A DNA stretch of 64,000 nucleotides from Methanoculleus methanifontis (GCF_030464365.1 NZ_VCYI01000006.1:88262-152261); one strand, 5' to 3'; shown: positions 8,311 through 18,788, counted from the first letter of the stretch. Notes: generated from the letters alone by a model not told the origin. Numbers and translations are program-made.

Positions 8311-8902
8311 CGGCGTTCACGAGTGCGTCGAGATCCTGCTTGGATCCGCCTTCGACATTGACGTAGACCATGAACCGCTCGTTCACACCGACCCAGGTTC
8401 CGTAGGAGTCGGGTTTGCTGAAGAACTCCCTGGACGGGTGGCCGCTGACCGTGCGCTGCTTGTAGTAGCCCTCGGTCGTCTCGAACGAAACAAACGAGTC
8501 CCAGGACCCCCAGTAGCCCACGTCCTGGTAGGCCGAGTCCTGAATTATGATTGTCGCCCAGGCATCGTCCTTGCTGTAGTCACGAGACGCCCAGGTCCAC
8601 TGGTCGTCCTCGACTGCCAGTGACGCCCCTACAGGCTCTTCTGCAGACCACCCTGCAGGCGCATTCGGGAGGAATGGGATCAACCCCGTGTACGAAACCG
8701 CGGCTACGCTTCCCTCTGCAGCCCCGGAGACGGTGGTGCCGGCGGCGGCAGGAGCTGTCGTGGCCTCAGCGGTGCCTGTCGAGGAGGTTTCATAAGGGGT
8801 CGTCTCGATCGTATCCGACGTACCTGTACAGCCTGCTGCCATGAGGCAGAGCGCGAGCAGCGCAAAGAGTGCCGGGATCATTGCTGGAGAGATATTTCTC
8901 AT
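8279..8902 (-). CDS. Predicted lipoprotein
   Basis: A 207-residue protein with a lipoprotein-type signal (hydrophobic residues 8-22 ending LMAAGC, Cys about 25), then a Thr/Ala-rich linker, then a globular domain rich in Trp and Tyr (GYWGSWDSFVSFETTEGYY). The domain resembles small extracytoplasmic proteins common in Methanomicrobiales, but I cannot name a function. A TATA box at 8941-8948 drives it. It is convergent with, and overlaps, the methyltransferase gene. Confidence 0.75.
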   Translation of the reverse strand: MRNISPAMIPALFALLALCLMAAGCTGTSDTIETTPYETSSTGTAEATTAPAAAGTTVSGAAEGSVAAVSYTGLIPFLPNAPAGWSAEEPVGASLAVEDDQWTWASRDYSKDDAWATIIIQDSAYQDVGYWGSWDSFVSFETTEGYYKQRTVSGHPSREFFSKPDSYGTWVGVNERFMVYVNVEGGSKQDLDALVNAVNYGGIGYLK

Positions 8903-8940
8903 AATAATGCCCTTAGGCAGACCTGCCTGAACAAATTCTT

Positions 8941-8948
8941 ATTTATAG
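8941..8948 (-). promoter_or_regulatory. TATA box for the lipoprotein gene
   Basis: On the minus strand this reads CTATAAAT, about 40 bases before the start at 8902, giving a short leader. Confidence 0.6.
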
Positions 8949-9121
8949 ATTGCTTTTTTGCAATACCGGGTGGGCAAAACTACCTGAATCCTTTTTGAGG
9001 GATGTGTAGAATTCAGATCTGGAAGCAATATCGAAATAATAGAGCAAGATGTGGCCCGGCACCGAATATCGTTTCCAGAGGTTTAAGAAAAGTATTTAAC
9101 AATTCTGAGATATATTATCGC

Positions 9122-9568
9122 ATGGTTCTGAGAAAGAGCATCTCCAGCGTCCTGGTTGCAGGACTGCTGGCCCTGTGCCTCCTCGGTGCCGGCTGCACGT
9201 CGCAGCCGACGGAGGAGGGGACCCCGACCGCGACGCCCACGCACGCCGCAGCTGAGGAATACGCCTTTAACGAGACGAACAACAACGAGATCGTCACCGT
9301 CTCCACCGGAAGCGAGATCACCATCAGCCTCGATGAGAACCCGACGACCGGCTACGAGTGGAACATCACCTCGTCCGCCGGCCTCGAGTACGTGAACGAC
9401 ACCTACATCACGCCGGAGACCGAGCTCGTGGGTGCGGGAGGGATGCACGTATGGCAGTACCTCGCCGCTGAGCCCGGTGCCGCCGGGTTCACCGCGATCT
9501 ACAAGCGCCCCTGGGAAGAGACGACCGGAAACGAGACCACGTTCTCGATGGCCTTCACCATCGAGTAA
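9122..9568 (+). CDS. Chagasin-family (I42) cysteine peptidase inhibitor, lipoprotein
   Basis: A 148-residue protein with a lipobox (LLALCLLGAGC), a Thr/Pro-rich linker, and the three hallmark loops of chagasin-type inhibitors in order: NPTTGYEW, then a Gly-rich GAGGMHVWQY, then YKRPWE. In the family these loops block the active site of papain-like cysteine peptidases. It is probably anchored outside the membrane and protects the cell surface from peptidases. A TATTTAAC element around 9091-9098 suggests an almost leaderless transcript. A longer upstream extension is open but lacks signal-peptide logic, so it was not used. Confidence 0.85.
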   Translation: MVLRKSISSVLVAGLLALCLLGAGCTSQPTEEGTPTATPTHAAAEEYAFNETNNNEIVTVSTGSEITISLDENPTTGYEWNITSSAGLEYVNDTYITPETELVGAGGMHVWQYLAAEPGAAGFTAIYKRPWEETTGNETTFSMAFTIE

Positions 9569-9594
9569 CAACCTCCCTCTTTTGCGCATCCCCG

Positions 9595-9996
9595 TCACCG
9601 GCCGTTCCCGAACCGCCTCAAAACCACCGCACCCCGCCACGGCCCCCCGTGTGCCGCGTAGACCCGTTCCGGCCCGAAGGCAAGAAGAATCTGGATGCTC
9701 CTCCTTGCCGCCGCGGGATCGTCCATCCTGAAGGGTAACCGGGGCCTCCCGCCCGGGACAAGGGTGGAGAGGAGATCGCCGACGATGGCGACCCCGCTGG
9801 CGATAAGAATCGAGACGGAACCGGGGGTATGCCCCGGTGTGGGGACGATCCTGCCCCGGACACCGAAGATCCCGAGGTCGGCGACGCCTTCGATGACGAT
9901 ATCGGGCTCAACACCTCCTGAACCGGAGACAAACTTCCTCTCGCGTGCAAACCGGATCAGGCGCGGGATGACCCTGGCAGGGAGTCCTCGCGATCG
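9595..9996 (-). pseudogene. Truncated MBL-fold hydrolase remnant
   Basis: Reading the minus strand, an open frame without any ATG, GTG or TTG start in its first part encodes the C-terminal half of an MBL-fold protein. Visible signatures are VPTPGHTPGSVSILIASG, then VGDLLSTL, then YAAHGGPW. The N-terminal half with the HxHxDH motif is missing: a stop codon lies at 9997-9999, and the sequence beyond it shows no MBL motif in any frame I could follow. It lies downstream of fusA, where many archaea carry the EF-1 alpha gene. This region, 9569-10145, has no other supported gene. Confidence 0.7.
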
Positions 9997-10145
9997 TCAC
10001 TCCTGGTATCTGCGGGCTGCTTGCGGCGGCACGGAGACAGTAGACGTATCCGCGGCAGGACGGCCCTGCACTTTTTTTCGTCAAAACCGCTACGATTGCG
10101 CCCATCGGCGGGCGAAAAAGAAAAGGGAGGGTATATCGATACTCG

Positions 10146-12338
10146 TTACGCCAGGTAATCGTCTGGACGCGGGACCTGTTCTTTGAGGCCCTTGCGCTGG
10201 CGGATGCTCTTGACGACCTCGTCGACGACACCAGCCGGAACCAGTTCGAACCCGGCAAACTCGGTGCTCCACATCGCACGCCCTTCGGTTGCGGACCTGA
10301 CGTCGCCGGCAAACCCGAAGAGTTCGGCGACCGGCGCCTTGCCGACGATCGTCATCGTGTCGCCTTCGCTCAGCATGTCGAAGACCTGACCGCGCCGACC
10401 CTGGATCTGTGAGGTCGCTGCACCCATCTGCTCGCTCGGAACCGTGATCTGGATCTTCTGAACCGGCTCGAGAAGCGAGTCGCCGGCCATCAGTATACCT
10501 GCCTTGACGGCACTCCTGACCGCCGGGATGACCTGCGCGGGGCCGCGGTGGATAGCGTCCTCGTGGAGTTTCACGTCCACCAGCCGGATCTTCAGGTTCT
10601 GAACCAGTTCGTCGGCGAGCGGGCCGCCGCGGAGTGCTTCGCGCCAGCCATCGAGGACCAGTTCCATCGTCTCGTTGAGGTACTGGATACCCTTCGTCAT
10701 GTCGATGAACATGTTGGTACCCTCGATCGCCTTGACGTTCTTGGCCTCGTCCTTGTCCATGCCGGCTGCAGCGAGGACGTCACGGCGCTCGATCGCCTGC
10801 TGGTTCATCGAGACCTCGCCGTCCTGGATCATCTTCACGATTGCCGGATCCATCGGTTCGAGCTCGATGTAGAACCGGTTGTGGCGGTTCGGCGACTTCC
10901 CTTCGACCGGGCCTGCCGCGCCCGTGACCGTCTCGCGGTAGACGACGATCGGCGGAGAGGTGATGATATCGACGCCCTTGTCGCGCTTGATACGGCCGGT
11001 GATGATCTCGAGATGAAGTTCGCCCATACCGCTGATCAGGTGCTCGCCGGTCTCCTCGTTGATCGAGACCTGCACCGTCGGATCTTCCTTTGCTACCTGA
11101 CGGAGAACCTCAACGAGTTTCGGGAGGTCCTTCATGCTCTTCGCCTCGACGGCGACGGTCATGACTGGCTCGGAGTAGTGCTTCAGCGACTCGAAGGGAG
11201 CCATCTCAAGCAGAGTCGTAACGGTCGAACCGACGACGGCATCCTTCAGGCCCGTCACGGCGGCGATGTTGCCTGCTGGGAGCGCTTCCACCTCGATCCG
11301 CTCGGCACCCATGAAGATACCGACCTGAGCGAGACGGTTCGTGCGCTTCGCCGCACCTACGATGTAGCACTCGGTGCCCCGGCGGAGCGTCCCCGAGAAG
11401 AGACGGCCGGTGGCGACCTCGCCCGCGTGCGGGTCGAACGAGATGTCGGTGACCATCATACAGACCGGCCCGTTCGGATCACAGTCGACCATGGCCTTAC
11501 CCTCGGGGGAGGTGTAGTCGCCGTGCCAGATGATGTGGATACGCCGGTCCTGGGCCTGGAGGGGATTTGGCAGGTGCTTGACCACCATGTCAAGGAGGAC
11601 GGCGTGCAGGGGGCTGTTCTTCCCCAGCCACTTCATGTCGCCGGAGTTGCACTTCTCAAAGACATCCTTGAACGAGACGCCGCTCTTCTGCATGAAGGGG
11701 ACGGAGACCGCCCAGTTGTAGAGCGCGGAACCGAAGGCGACGGTGCCCTTCACGGCATCGAGCTTCCAGCCGTCGTTATACATCTTCTCGTTCATGCCCT
11801 TGATCAGCTTGTTGACCTTGTCAATCACCTTCGCAAGGCGGATCTGCATCTCCTGCTCGTCCACCTTCAGCTCGTTGACCAGCCGGTCCACCTTGTTAAT
11901 GAAGAGAACCGGGCGGACACCCTCCTTCAAGGCCTGCCGGAGAACGGTCTCCGTCTGGGGCATGGTGCCCTCGACCGCGTCCACCACGACGACGGCGCCG
12001 TCCACCGCACGCATCGCCCGGGTCACGTCACCGCCGAAGTCCACGTGGCCGGGGGTATCGATCATGTTGATAAGGTACCCCTCCCCGCCGTACTCGTGGA
12101 CCATCGAGACATTGCTCGCATCGATGGTGATACCGCGTGCCTGCTCCTCCTCGTCGGAGTCCATGAAGAGCTGCCGACCGGCGAGTTCCTCACTGATCAT
12201 CCCTGCGCCGGCGAGCAGGTTGTCTGAGAGAGTTGTCTTTCCGTGATCGATGTGGGCGACGATACCGATGTTCCGGATGTGCTCCGGATTGTCCATCAGC
12301 TCCGTCACCCGCTCTACCATCTTCTTTCGTCTAGTCAT
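10146..12338 (-). CDS. fusA: Translation elongation factor EF-2
   Basis: A 730-residue translocase with the G1 motif [16 protein letters not shown]3 IDTPGHVDF and G4 NKVD in the first 150 residues. The C-terminal domain carries the diphthamide loop around [15 protein letters not shown], where the modified His of archaeal and eukaryotic EF-2 lies. Length is normal for archaeal EF-2. It is the third gene of rps12-rps7-fusA with short gaps. The usual downstream EF-1 alpha and S10 genes are not present; a decayed MBL gene follows instead. Confidence 0.97.
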   Translation of the reverse strand: MTRRKKMVERVTELMDNPEHIRNIGIVAHIDHGKTTLSDNLLAGAGMISEELAGRQLFMDSDEEEQARGITIDASNVSMVHEYGGEGYLINMIDTPGHVDFGGDVTRAMRAVDGAVVVVDAVEGTMPQTETVLRQALKEGVRPVLFINKVDRLVNELKVDEQEMQIRLAKVIDKVNKLIKGMNEKMYNDGWKLDAVKGTVAFGSALYNWAVSVPFMQKSGVSFKDVFEKCNSGDMKWLGKNSPLHAVLLDMVVKHLPNPLQAQDRRIHIIWHGDYTSPEGKAMVDCDPNGPVCMMVTDISFDPHAGEVATGRLFSGTLRRGTECYIVGAAKRTNRLAQVGIFMGAERIEVEALPAGNIAAVTGLKDAVVGSTVTTLLEMAPFESLKHYSEPVMTVAVEAKSMKDLPKLVEVLRQVAKEDPTVQVSINEETGEHLISGMGELHLEIITGRIKRDKGVDIITSPPIVVYRETVTGAAGPVEGKSPNRHNRFYIELEPMDPAIVKMIQDGEVSMNQQAIERRDVLAAAGMDKDEAKNVKAIEGTNMFIDMTKGIQYLNETMELVLDGWREALRGGPLADELVQNLKIRLVDVKLHEDAIHRGPAQVIPAVRSAVKAGILMAGDSLLEPVQKIQITVPSEQMGAATSQIQGRRGQVFDMLSEGDTMTIVGKAPVAELFGFAGDVRSATEGRAMWSTEFAGFELVPAGVVDEVVKSIRQRKGLKEQVPRPDDYLA

Positions 12339-12368
12339 GAAAATACACCGAAAAAATAATAGGGAGTT

Positions 12369-12965
12369 TTAGCGGGCTGCCTTTGCAATACGCTCTCTTT
12401 CTTCTTTCTTTGAAACGGCGTAGGAACGAGTGTCGCCGTTCGCCGCAGCGATCAGTTCGTCGGCAAGCACTTCGCTCACGCTCCTCTTCTTCTTGTGGCT
12501 CGCCTGCAAGACACCGCCGGTGATGAACCGGAGCGCGGTGTCGACACGGCGCTGGGGAGCGGTATCGACCGACTTCGGGACGTTGATGCCGCCGTACTTC
12601 AGCCGGACGGTCTCCTCACGGGGCCCGGTGTTCGCGACCGCATCCACCAGCACCTGGACCGGGTTCTTCTTGGTCTTCTTGTTGACGATCTCGAAGGCGT
12701 CCCGGACAATGCGGATAGTGAGTTCCTTTTTGCCGGTATTGTTCTCAGTCTGCATCATCCTGTTGATCAGCCGCTCGACGATCAGCATATTGCTCTTGTT
12801 GAACTGCTGGCCGACAAGCTTACCGCAGGAGTGCGGCACGATCATCGCATGCAGGTTCACGTAACGGGCAAGGCTCGGATCCCGGATCTCCACCTCGCTC
12901 ATGTCCCAGCGGTTAAAGAGGAGCTGCTGGGACTGCTCTGCTCCTGCCTCTGCTGCTTCTACCAT
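12369..12965 (-). CDS. rps7: 30S ribosomal protein S7
   Basis: A 198-residue uS7 protein. The archaeal-type N-terminus ([15 protein letters not shown]) and the conserved blocks [31 protein letters not shown] and [12 protein letters not shown] are present. It organises the head of the small subunit by binding 16S rRNA. It starts six bases after the rps12 stop and is followed 30 bases later by fusA, the classic str-operon order. Confidence 0.97.
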   Translation of the reverse strand: MVEAAEAGAEQSQQLLFNRWDMSEVEIRDPSLARYVNLHAMIVPHSCGKLVGQQFNKSNMLIVERLINRMMQTENNTGKKELTIRIVRDAFEIVNKKTKKNPVQVLVDAVANTGPREETVRLKYGGINVPKSVDTAPQRRVDTALRFITGGVLQASHKKKRSVSEVLADELIAAANGDTRSYAVSKKEERERIAKAAR

Positions 12966-12970
12966 ACCAC

Positions 12971-13399
12971 TTACCTCCGCGGCTTCTCCTTGCGGCCCGT
13001 GACCATTTCACGCAGGCTGACATCGTTTACCTTGGTCACGACAAACCGGACACCGGGGATATCACCCTTCGACCTGCCCAGTCTGCCGCCGATGCCCTCA
13101 ATCTCGACCTCATCGTGCTCGTCGATGAAGTTGATGGCTCCGTCGCCGACGGCGAACGCCGTTACCTGACGACCGTTCTTGATCAGCTGTACGCGGACGC
13201 ACTTTCTGATCGCAGAGTTCGGCTGCTTTGCCTCGACACCCACCTTCTCGAGAACGATCCCGCGACCCTGCGGTGCTCCCTCAAGGGGGTCAGCTTTTAC
13301 ATCAAGCCCGAGCTGGCGGCGCGCGTAGCCGGTGTCATGCCACCGGTTATTATTTGCGTCGCGCTTCAGTTTTCGGGCTGCAAATTTTCCATTTCCCAT
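12971..13399 (-). CDS. rps12: 30S ribosomal protein S12
   Basis: A 142-residue uS12 protein of the archaeal/eukaryotic (S23e) type. It contains the decoding-centre loop [19 protein letters not shown] and the C-terminal [12 protein letters not shown] region. First gene of the rps12-rps7-fusA operon, driven from the TATA box at 13474-13482. It is divergent from the queDEC operon. Confidence 0.97.
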   Translation of the reverse strand: MGNGKFAARKLKRDANNNRWHDTGYARRQLGLDVKADPLEGAPQGRGIVLEKVGVEAKQPNSAIRKCVRVQLIKNGRQVTAFAVGDGAINFIDEHDEVEIEGIGGRLGRSKGDIPGVRFVVTKVNDVSLREMVTGRKEKPRR

Positions 13400-13473
13400 C
13401 GAATACCCTCGAATTAGCTAAATTTGTGGATAGGAGCAACTCCTGGTGTGCTATAAAACAACGCGCGTTGCGG

Positions 13474-13482
13474 ATTTATATA
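13474..13482 (-). promoter_or_regulatory. TATA box for rps12-rps7-fusA
   Basis: On the minus strand this reads TATATAAAT, predicting a start of transcription near 13452 and a leader of about 50 bases. Confidence 0.6.
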
Positions 13483-13536
13483 TTGTGGAACCCGCTTGCA
13501 CGCCGATCTTCCGCCTTAGGTATTAGATCGGGAGCT

Positions 13537-13551
13537 GATATAATATTATAT
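13537..13551 (+). promoter_or_regulatory. TATA box for queDEC
   Basis: GATATAATATTATAT lies about 28 bases before the queD ATG, so the transcript should be leaderless or nearly so. Confidence 0.6.
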
Positions 13552-13572
13552 CCTGACGGGCAACCTTCATTG

Positions 13573-13986
13573 ATGACAACCCGGATATACAAAGAGGTTT
13601 TTTTCGAGGCGACCCACCGCCTGATCCATTACCGGGGGAAGTGTTTCCAGCTCCACGGTCACCAGTGGCGCGTGGAGGTCTGGATCGAAGGGACGGCCGA
13701 CGAACGCACGGGAATTGTTCTCGACTACAACTGCATCAAAGAAGTCGTCGGGCAGTTCGACCACCAGGTGATCCTGAACGAAGACGACCCCATGGCGGCG
13801 TGCATCGAGGAGTTCCACCCGGTCGTCACCACCTCTGGCGACCCGACGAGCGAACACCTCGCGGGGCTGGTCGCGGAGATGATCGATGCCGAAGCCGCGC
13901 GGCAGGGACACGACGCCCGCGTCAAAAAGATACGGGTCTGGGAGTCGACGACCTGCTACGCTGAGCGTATCTATGATCGTCAGTGA
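13573..13986 (+). CDS. queD: 6-carboxytetrahydropterin synthase-like protein
   Basis: A 137-residue QueD/PTPS-family enzyme. The zinc ligands are the His of FEATHRL and the pair in LHGHQW; the catalytic Cys is in GKCFQLHGH and the catalytic Glu in WESTTCYAE. QueD turns dihydroneopterin triphosphate into 6-carboxytetrahydropterin, the second step to preQ0. The gene overlaps queE by 14 bases and begins a queD-queE-queC operon that supplies preQ0 for archaeosine in tRNA. Confidence 0.93.
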   Translation: MTTRIYKEVFFEATHRLIHYRGKCFQLHGHQWRVEVWIEGTADERTGIVLDYNCIKEVVGQFDHQVILNEDDPMAACIEEFHPVVTTSGDPTSEHLAGLVAEMIDAEAARQGHDARVKKIRVWESTTCYAERIYDRQ

Positions 13987-14581
13987 GATTTTCCGCAGCC
14001 TCCAGGGGGAGGGGAAGAACCAGGGGCGGCCCTGTACGTTCGTCCGGCTCGCCGGGTGCAACCTCAGGTGCACCTGGTGCGACACCGCCTACGCCCGGGA
14101 AGGCGGGGAAGAGATGAGTGTTACGCAGGTTCTCGACCGGGTCTGGCTGCTCCGCGGGACGCATATCAGCATCACCGGCGGGGAGCCGCTCCTGCAGCGG
14201 GAGGATGTACTCAAACTCCTCGAGAAGTTCAGCCTGCACGGCTATACCGTCGAGATCGAGACGAACGGCACCCGCGACTTCCGCGAGATGCAGGCATATG
14301 CCTCCATCTGCATGGACGTCAAGTGCCCTTCATCGGGCGAGAAGAGCGATCTTTCGCTCCTCACCTACATCACCCCGCGCGACTGCGTCAAGTTCGTGGT
14401 GGCGGACGAGGACGACCTCCTCTACGCCCGGGCGGTGATGAGCCGGTGCGAGATCCGTGCCGAGGTCTTCATCTCGCCGGTAGAAGGATCCGACTACCGC
14501 GCCATCGCGGACTACATCGTCGAAGAGAACCTCCCGGTGAGGTTTCAGTTGCAGCTCCACAAAATCCTGGGGGTAAAATGA
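13973..14581 (+). CDS. queE: 7-carboxy-7-deazaguanine synthase
   Basis: A 202-residue radical SAM enzyme with the cluster motif CX3CX2C at residues 29, 33 and 36 ([14 protein letters not shown]) and a GGEPLLQ motif for SAM binding. It contracts the pterin ring of 6-carboxytetrahydropterin to 7-carboxy-7-deazaguanine. The ATG at 13973 is used: the protein then starts [14 protein letters not shown], the usual N-terminus. It overlaps queD upstream and queC downstream (ATGA). Confidence 0.94.
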   Translation: MIVSEIFRSLQGEGKNQGRPCTFVRLAGCNLRCTWCDTAYAREGGEEMSVTQVLDRVWLLRGTHISITGGEPLLQREDVLKLLEKFSLHGYTVEIETNGTRDFREMQAYASICMDVKCPSSGEKSDLSLLTYITPRDCVKFVVADEDDLLYARAVMSRCEIRAEVFISPVEGSDYRAIADYIVEENLPVRFQLQLHKILGVK

Positions 14582-15246
14582 AGAAAGCAGTATGCCTTCT
14601 CTCGGGCGGGATGGACTCCACCACGCTCGCCTACGTCGCAAAAGATGCGGGCTACGAGATCATCGCGCTCCACTTCACCTACGGCCAGCGGACGGAAGCA
14701 AAGGAACGCGAGTGCGCCCGCACCGTCGCCAGAAGGCTCAACGCAGTTGAGTTCGTCGAGATAAGCCTCGAACATTTCACAAAGATCGGGGCATCGAGCC
14801 TGACGGACGAGAGCATCCCGGTCGAGGAGTACGCCGGCAAGGAAGAGGAGGTACCGAGCACCTACGTTCCGTTCCGCAACGCGAACCTCCTCGCTATCGC
14901 AACAAGCCTCGCGGAAGCCCGGCGGGCAGAGGCGATATTCATAGGCGTCCAGACCGGAGACTACCCGGGATACCCCGACTGCCGGCCGGAGTTCATTGAG
15001 GCGTTCCAGCGAGCGGTCGACCTCGGCACGGTGGCTGACCCGCGGATCGTCCTGATGACGCCGTTCGTCCGGATGTCGAAGATGGATATCGTTCGGAAGG
15101 GGCTCGCGCTCGGCGTCCCCTATGAACTGACCTGGTCGTGCTACCAGAACAACGACCGGGCTTGCGGGGTCTGCTCCTCCTGCCACTACCGGCGGGAGGC
15201 GTTCCGGGAGCTCGGGTTCGAAGATCCGATCGAGTACGAGGTGTGA
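14578..15246 (+). CDS. queC: 7-cyano-7-deazaguanine (preQ0) synthase
   Basis: A 222-residue PP-loop ATPase: [14 protein letters not shown] near the N-terminus, the conserved [11 protein letters not shown] block, and a C-terminal zinc site ([16 protein letters not shown]). It converts 7-carboxy-7-deazaguanine to preQ0 with ATP and ammonia. In archaea preQ0 is inserted into position 15 of tRNA by ArcTGT and then made into archaeosine. The ATG overlaps the queE stop. Confidence 0.95.
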   Translation: MKKAVCLLSGGMDSTTLAYVAKDAGYEIIALHFTYGQRTEAKERECARTVARRLNAVEFVEISLEHFTKIGASSLTDESIPVEEYAGKEEEVPSTYVPFRNANLLAIATSLAEARRAEAIFIGVQTGDYPGYPDCRPEFIEAFQRAVDLGTVADPRIVLMTPFVRMSKMDIVRKGLALGVPYELTWSCYQNNDRACGVCSSCHYRREAFRELGFEDPIEYEV

Positions 15247-15248
15247 CG

Positions 15249-15743
15249 ATGGAGATCTACCACGGCAAACGTCTCAGTATCGAGACGAGGGATTTTACGC
15301 TCCCGAACGGCAAGAAGAAGGAGCGGATCGTCGTCCACCCCGGCGGCGCGGTCGCAATCCTCCCGATCGAGGGGGACGACTGTTACCTCATCCGGCAGTA
15401 CCGGTTCGCCGTCGACGACTACATCTACGAAGCGCCGGCAGGCACCATCGACGAGGGTGAGGAGCCACACGAGACCGCGTACCGGGAACTGATCGAGGAG
15501 ACCGGGATGAAGGCTGAGACCTTCGTCCCGAAAGGCTGGATATACCCTTCTCCCGGCTACACCGACGAGCGGATCTGGCTCTACCAGGCCGAAGGGCTCT
15601 CGCCGTGCTCGGACTACGCGATGGACGACGACGAGGTGATCGAGGTCGTCCGCGTCCCGGCAAGAGAGCTCGCGGCGATGGTCGCGGACGGGAGGATCGT
15701 CGATGCAAAGACGATCTGCCTGGTCTGCCGGTGCCTGGAGTGA
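15249..15743 (+). CDS. NUDIX hydrolase (ADP-ribose pyrophosphatase-like)
   Basis: A 164-residue protein with a complete NUDIX box (GTIDEGEEP followed by RELIEETGM, about residues 72-94). The upstream sequence VVHPGGAVAILPI and the downstream YPSPGYTDERIWLY are typical of the ADP-ribose/ADP-sugar pyrophosphatase branch. It would hydrolyse nucleoside diphosphate sugars in the cytoplasm. It starts two bases after the queC stop, so it is in the same transcript; a functional link to archaeosine is not obvious. Confidence 0.88.
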   Translation: MEIYHGKRLSIETRDFTLPNGKKKERIVVHPGGAVAILPIEGDDCYLIRQYRFAVDDYIYEAPAGTIDEGEEPHETAYRELIEETGMKAETFVPKGWIYPSPGYTDERIWLYQAEGLSPCSDYAMDDDEVIEVVRVPARELAAMVADGRIVDAKTICLVCRCLE

Positions 15744-15849
15744 GGGCATGAAGGGGATCGGCGAATGTGCGCAGATTTATGCCGTCCCCGGCGAAAGATC
15801 TAGTAGCTCCGATATATGAACAACACCCAGCTGGCCTGGTGAAACCCCC

Positions 15850-17121
15850 ATGGAAGAGACGCAAGAGATGGATACCGCGCGAAAGCGCTACGAATTTAAA
15901 AAGATGCTTGAGAGGCTTGCGGAGAAGGAGGGGAGCGGCACCGAGCTGATAACACTCTATATACCTCCGGACAAGCAGATATACGACGTGACCGCCCAAC
16001 TCCGCGACGAGTTCGGGCAGTGCGCGAACATCAAGAGCAAACAGACCCGGACGAACGTCCAGAGTGCCATATCCTCCATCCTCTCCCGCCTGAAATACTA
16101 CAAGCGCCCGCCGGAGCACGGCATGGCGGTCTTCTGCGGCACGATCAACACCGGCGGTGACCGCACCAACCTCGAATGCGAGATCATCGAGCCGCCCGAG
16201 CCGCTCAACACCTACACGTACCGGTGCAGCTCCTCGTTCGAACTCGAGCCGCTGCAGCAGATGCTCGGGGAGAAGGAGATCTACGGCCTCATCGTCCTCG
16301 ACAGAAGAGAGGCCTACGTCGGATTTCTCCGGGGCAGCCGGATCGAGCCGATCCGCGGCGTCACCTCGACTGTCCCCGGCAAGCAGCGGAAAGGTGGTCA
16401 GTCGAGCGCCCGTTTCCAGCGGTTGCGGCTGATCGCCATCAACGAGTTCTACAAGAAGATCGGCGACCTCGCGAGCGAAGTCTTCCTTGCCGAGAAGGAC
16501 TTCTTCGAGCGGTTCAAAGGCGTGCTGATTGGCGGCCCGACCCCGACCAAGGAGGAGTTCGAGGCCGGCAATTACCTCCACCACGAACTGCAAAAAAGGA
16601 TCATCGGGCTCTTCGACGTATCTTACACGAATGAGTCCGGGCTTGCCGAACTCGTCGAGAACGCATCGGATGCCTTAAAAGGCCTCGACATCATCAAGGA
16701 GAAGAACATTATGAACCGGTTCCTCCAGGAACTGGTCAAGGACGACGGAGCGGCCGCTTACGGGGAAGAAAGTGTCAGGAAGAATCTGGAGCTCGGCGCT
16801 GTCGATACCCTCCTCCTCTCCGACAAACTCCGGAGAGCCCGGCTGAAACTCGCCTGCCCGAACGATGACTACACCGAGGAGCGGACGATCAGTATTGAGC
16901 CAGGCATGCATATCAAAGACCTCGACCTCGGCACCTGTCCCAAAGACGGTGCATCGCTCTACGTGGCCGAGGAGACCGATATCATCGACGAACTGACCGA
17001 GCTCGCCGACCAGACCAGCACGGTGGTCAGGATCATCTCGGACGATTTCGAAGAAGGCTCGATGCTTTCCAACGCATTCGGCGGGATCGCTGCAATTCTG
17101 CGCTACAGGACAGGATACTGA
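15850..17121 (+). CDS. prf1: Peptide chain release factor aRF1
   Basis: A 423-residue class I release factor. Domain 1 carries the stop-codon decoding motif NIKS (residues 60-63, followed by KQTR). The catalytic GGQ is at residues 182-184. The C-terminal domain has zinc-finger-like remnants (LACPNDD and GTCPKDG). It reads all three stop codons and triggers release together with aIF-type GTPases. A second ATG at codon 7 would give the more usual N-terminus MDTARKRYEF. The stop overlaps the argS start by one base. Confidence 0.95.
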   Translation: MEETQEMDTARKRYEFKKMLERLAEKEGSGTELITLYIPPDKQIYDVTAQLRDEFGQCANIKSKQTRTNVQSAISSILSRLKYYKRPPEHGMAVFCGTINTGGDRTNLECEIIEPPEPLNTYTYRCSSSFELEPLQQMLGEKEIYGLIVLDRREAYVGFLRGSRIEPIRGVTSTVPGKQRKGGQSSARFQRLRLIAINEFYKKIGDLASEVFLAEKDFFERFKGVLIGGPTPTKEEFEAGNYLHHELQKRIIGLFDVSYTNESGLAELVENASDALKGLDIIKEKNIMNRFLQELVKDDGAAAYGEESVRKNLELGAVDTLLLSDKLRRARLKLACPNDDYTEERTISIEPGMHIKDLDLGTCPKDGASLYVAEETDIIDELTELADQTSTVVRIISDDFEEGSMLSNAFGGIAAILRYRTGY

Positions 17122-18788
17122 TGATGTATCAGGAGAAGTACCACCAGATCGAGCGCATGCTCCGGGCATGCACCAGCGAGGAGGACATCCTCCTTACGAC
17201 AGGCGGGGATCATGCCGATCTCGCCTCGACGATAGCGTTCAAACTCGCGAAGATTGAGAAGCGGGCTCCCCAGAAGATCGCCGCCGATATCGCGGAGAAA
17301 CTCTCAGGGAACCCCGAACTCGGCGACGTCCGTGTCGAGGCGACAGGGCCTTACGTCAACTTCCGGTTCGGCCCGACGCTTCTCGGCGAAGCCGTCAGAG
17401 AGGCGATCGAGCCTGGTTACGGGGCCCTTCAGCGCCGTTCCGGCAGGGTCGTGCTCGAACACACGAGCGCCAACCCGAACGGCCCCCTCCATGTCGGCCA
17501 CATCCGAAACACCGTCATCGGCGATACCCTCGCCCGGGCGTTCCGCAAGGCCGGGCACTCGCTCGAGGTGCAGTATTATCTCAATGATATGGGCCGCCAG
17601 ATCGCCATCGTCTCATGGGGGTTCGACCACCTCGATATCCCCCGCGAAGAGGGCGAGAAGGAGGATCACTACGTCGCCCGGGTCTACGTCGCGGCGAACC
17701 GTGAAATCGAGAAGAACCCCATCATCACCGAGGAGATCGACCACCTCATGCAGAAGGTGGAGCGCGGCGACGCCGAGACCGTCACAAAATTCCGTAGAGC
17801 CGTTTATCTCTGCGCGGAGGGGATCAAGGCGACTCTTGCTGCCTTAAATGCCCACCACGACCGGTTCGTCTGGGAGAGCGACTTTGTGCGGATCGGCGAC
17901 GTCGACCGGATCGTCGAGCAGGTCCGGCGGCTGCCGCAGGCCCACGAGGACGAGACGCTCTGGGTCGACCTCACCGAACAGGGGTTCGAGAAGAAGTATA
18001 TCCTCCGGCGCAGTGACGGCACCTCGGTCTACAGCACCCGCGACCTCGCCTACCACACCTGGAAGGCGCGCAACTACGACCGGATGATCGACGTCCTCGG
18101 AGCGGACCACAAACTGATCGGCGCCCAGCTCCGCGCCACCCTCGGACTCCTCGGCGAGAAGCCGCCCGAGATCGTCTTCTTCGAGTTCGTCTCCCTCCCC
18201 GAAGGCTCGATGAGCACCCGGGCGGGCAAGTTCATCTCGGCGGACGAACTGATCGAAGAGGTTGCCGCGAAGGCCTACGAAGAGGTGACCGCCCGCCGGC
18301 CGGAACTCCCCGAAGCAGAGCGGTTTGCTATCGCGAAGTCGGTCGCCATCGCCGCCATCCGTTACGACATTGTGAAGGTCTCTCCGGAGAAGAGCACGGT
18401 CTTTAACTGGAAGGCGGCGCTGGACTTCGAGCGGCAGAGCGGGCCCTACATCCAGTACGCCCACGCCCGCGCCTGCAGCATCCTCGAGAAGGCCGGCGAG
18501 TTCGAGCGGGCCTACCACTACGAGACCGACCACGAGGTCGCGCTCGCCCGGCATCTCGCGAAGTTCCCGGTCGCCATCGAGCATACCATGCAGGAACTCC
18601 GCCCGCACCTGCTCGCTTCCTACGCCCGCGAACTCGCCGACCTCTTCAACGCCTTCTACCACTATGACCCGGTCTTGAAGAGCGAGGGAGAGACCCGGAA
18701 CAGCCGCCTCGCGCTTGTGGACGCGGTCAGGAACACCTTAAAGGAGTCGCTTGAGACTCTCGGAATCGATGCGCTCAGAAGCATGTAA
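17121..18788 (+). CDS. argS: Arginyl-tRNA synthetase
   Basis: A 555-residue class I synthetase. It has the HIGH-type motif HVGHIRN preceded by HTSANPNGPL, an N-terminal additional domain typical of ArgRS, and a C-terminal anticodon-binding helical domain (SGPYIQYAHARACSILEKA). It charges tRNA-Arg. The ATG at 17121 or the adjacent one at 17124 can start it. It is translationally coupled to aRF1 upstream and overlaps the taw1 start. Confidence 0.95.
   Translation: MMYQEKYHQIERMLRACTSEEDILLTTGGDHADLASTIAFKLAKIEKRAPQKIAADIAEKLSGNPELGDVRVEATGPYVNFRFGPTLLGEAVREAIEPGYGALQRRSGRVVLEHTSANPNGPLHVGHIRNTVIGDTLARAFRKAGHSLEVQYYLNDMGRQIAIVSWGFDHLDIPREEGEKEDHYVARVYVAANREIEKNPIITEEIDHLMQKVERGDAETVTKFRRAVYLCAEGIKATLAALNAHHDRFVWESDFVRIGDVDRIVEQVRRLPQAHEDETLWVDLTEQGFEKKYILRRSDGTSVYSTRDLAYHTWKARNYDRMIDVLGADHKLIGAQLRATLGLLGEKPPEIVFFEFVSLPEGSMSTRAGKFISADELIEEVAAKAYEEVTARRPELPEAERFAIAKSVAIAAIRYDIVKVSPEKSTVFNWKAALDFERQSGPYIQYAHARACSILEKAGEFERAYHYETDHEVALARHLAKFPVAIEHTMQELRPHLLASYARELADLFNAFYHYDPVLKSEGETRNSRLALVDAVRNTLKESLETLGIDALRSM

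Noticed and set aside
10548..12227. Long open frame on the plus strand across fusA
   Set aside because: It is the antisense shadow of EF-2; GC-rich codons keep opposite frames open. The translation has no domain pattern.
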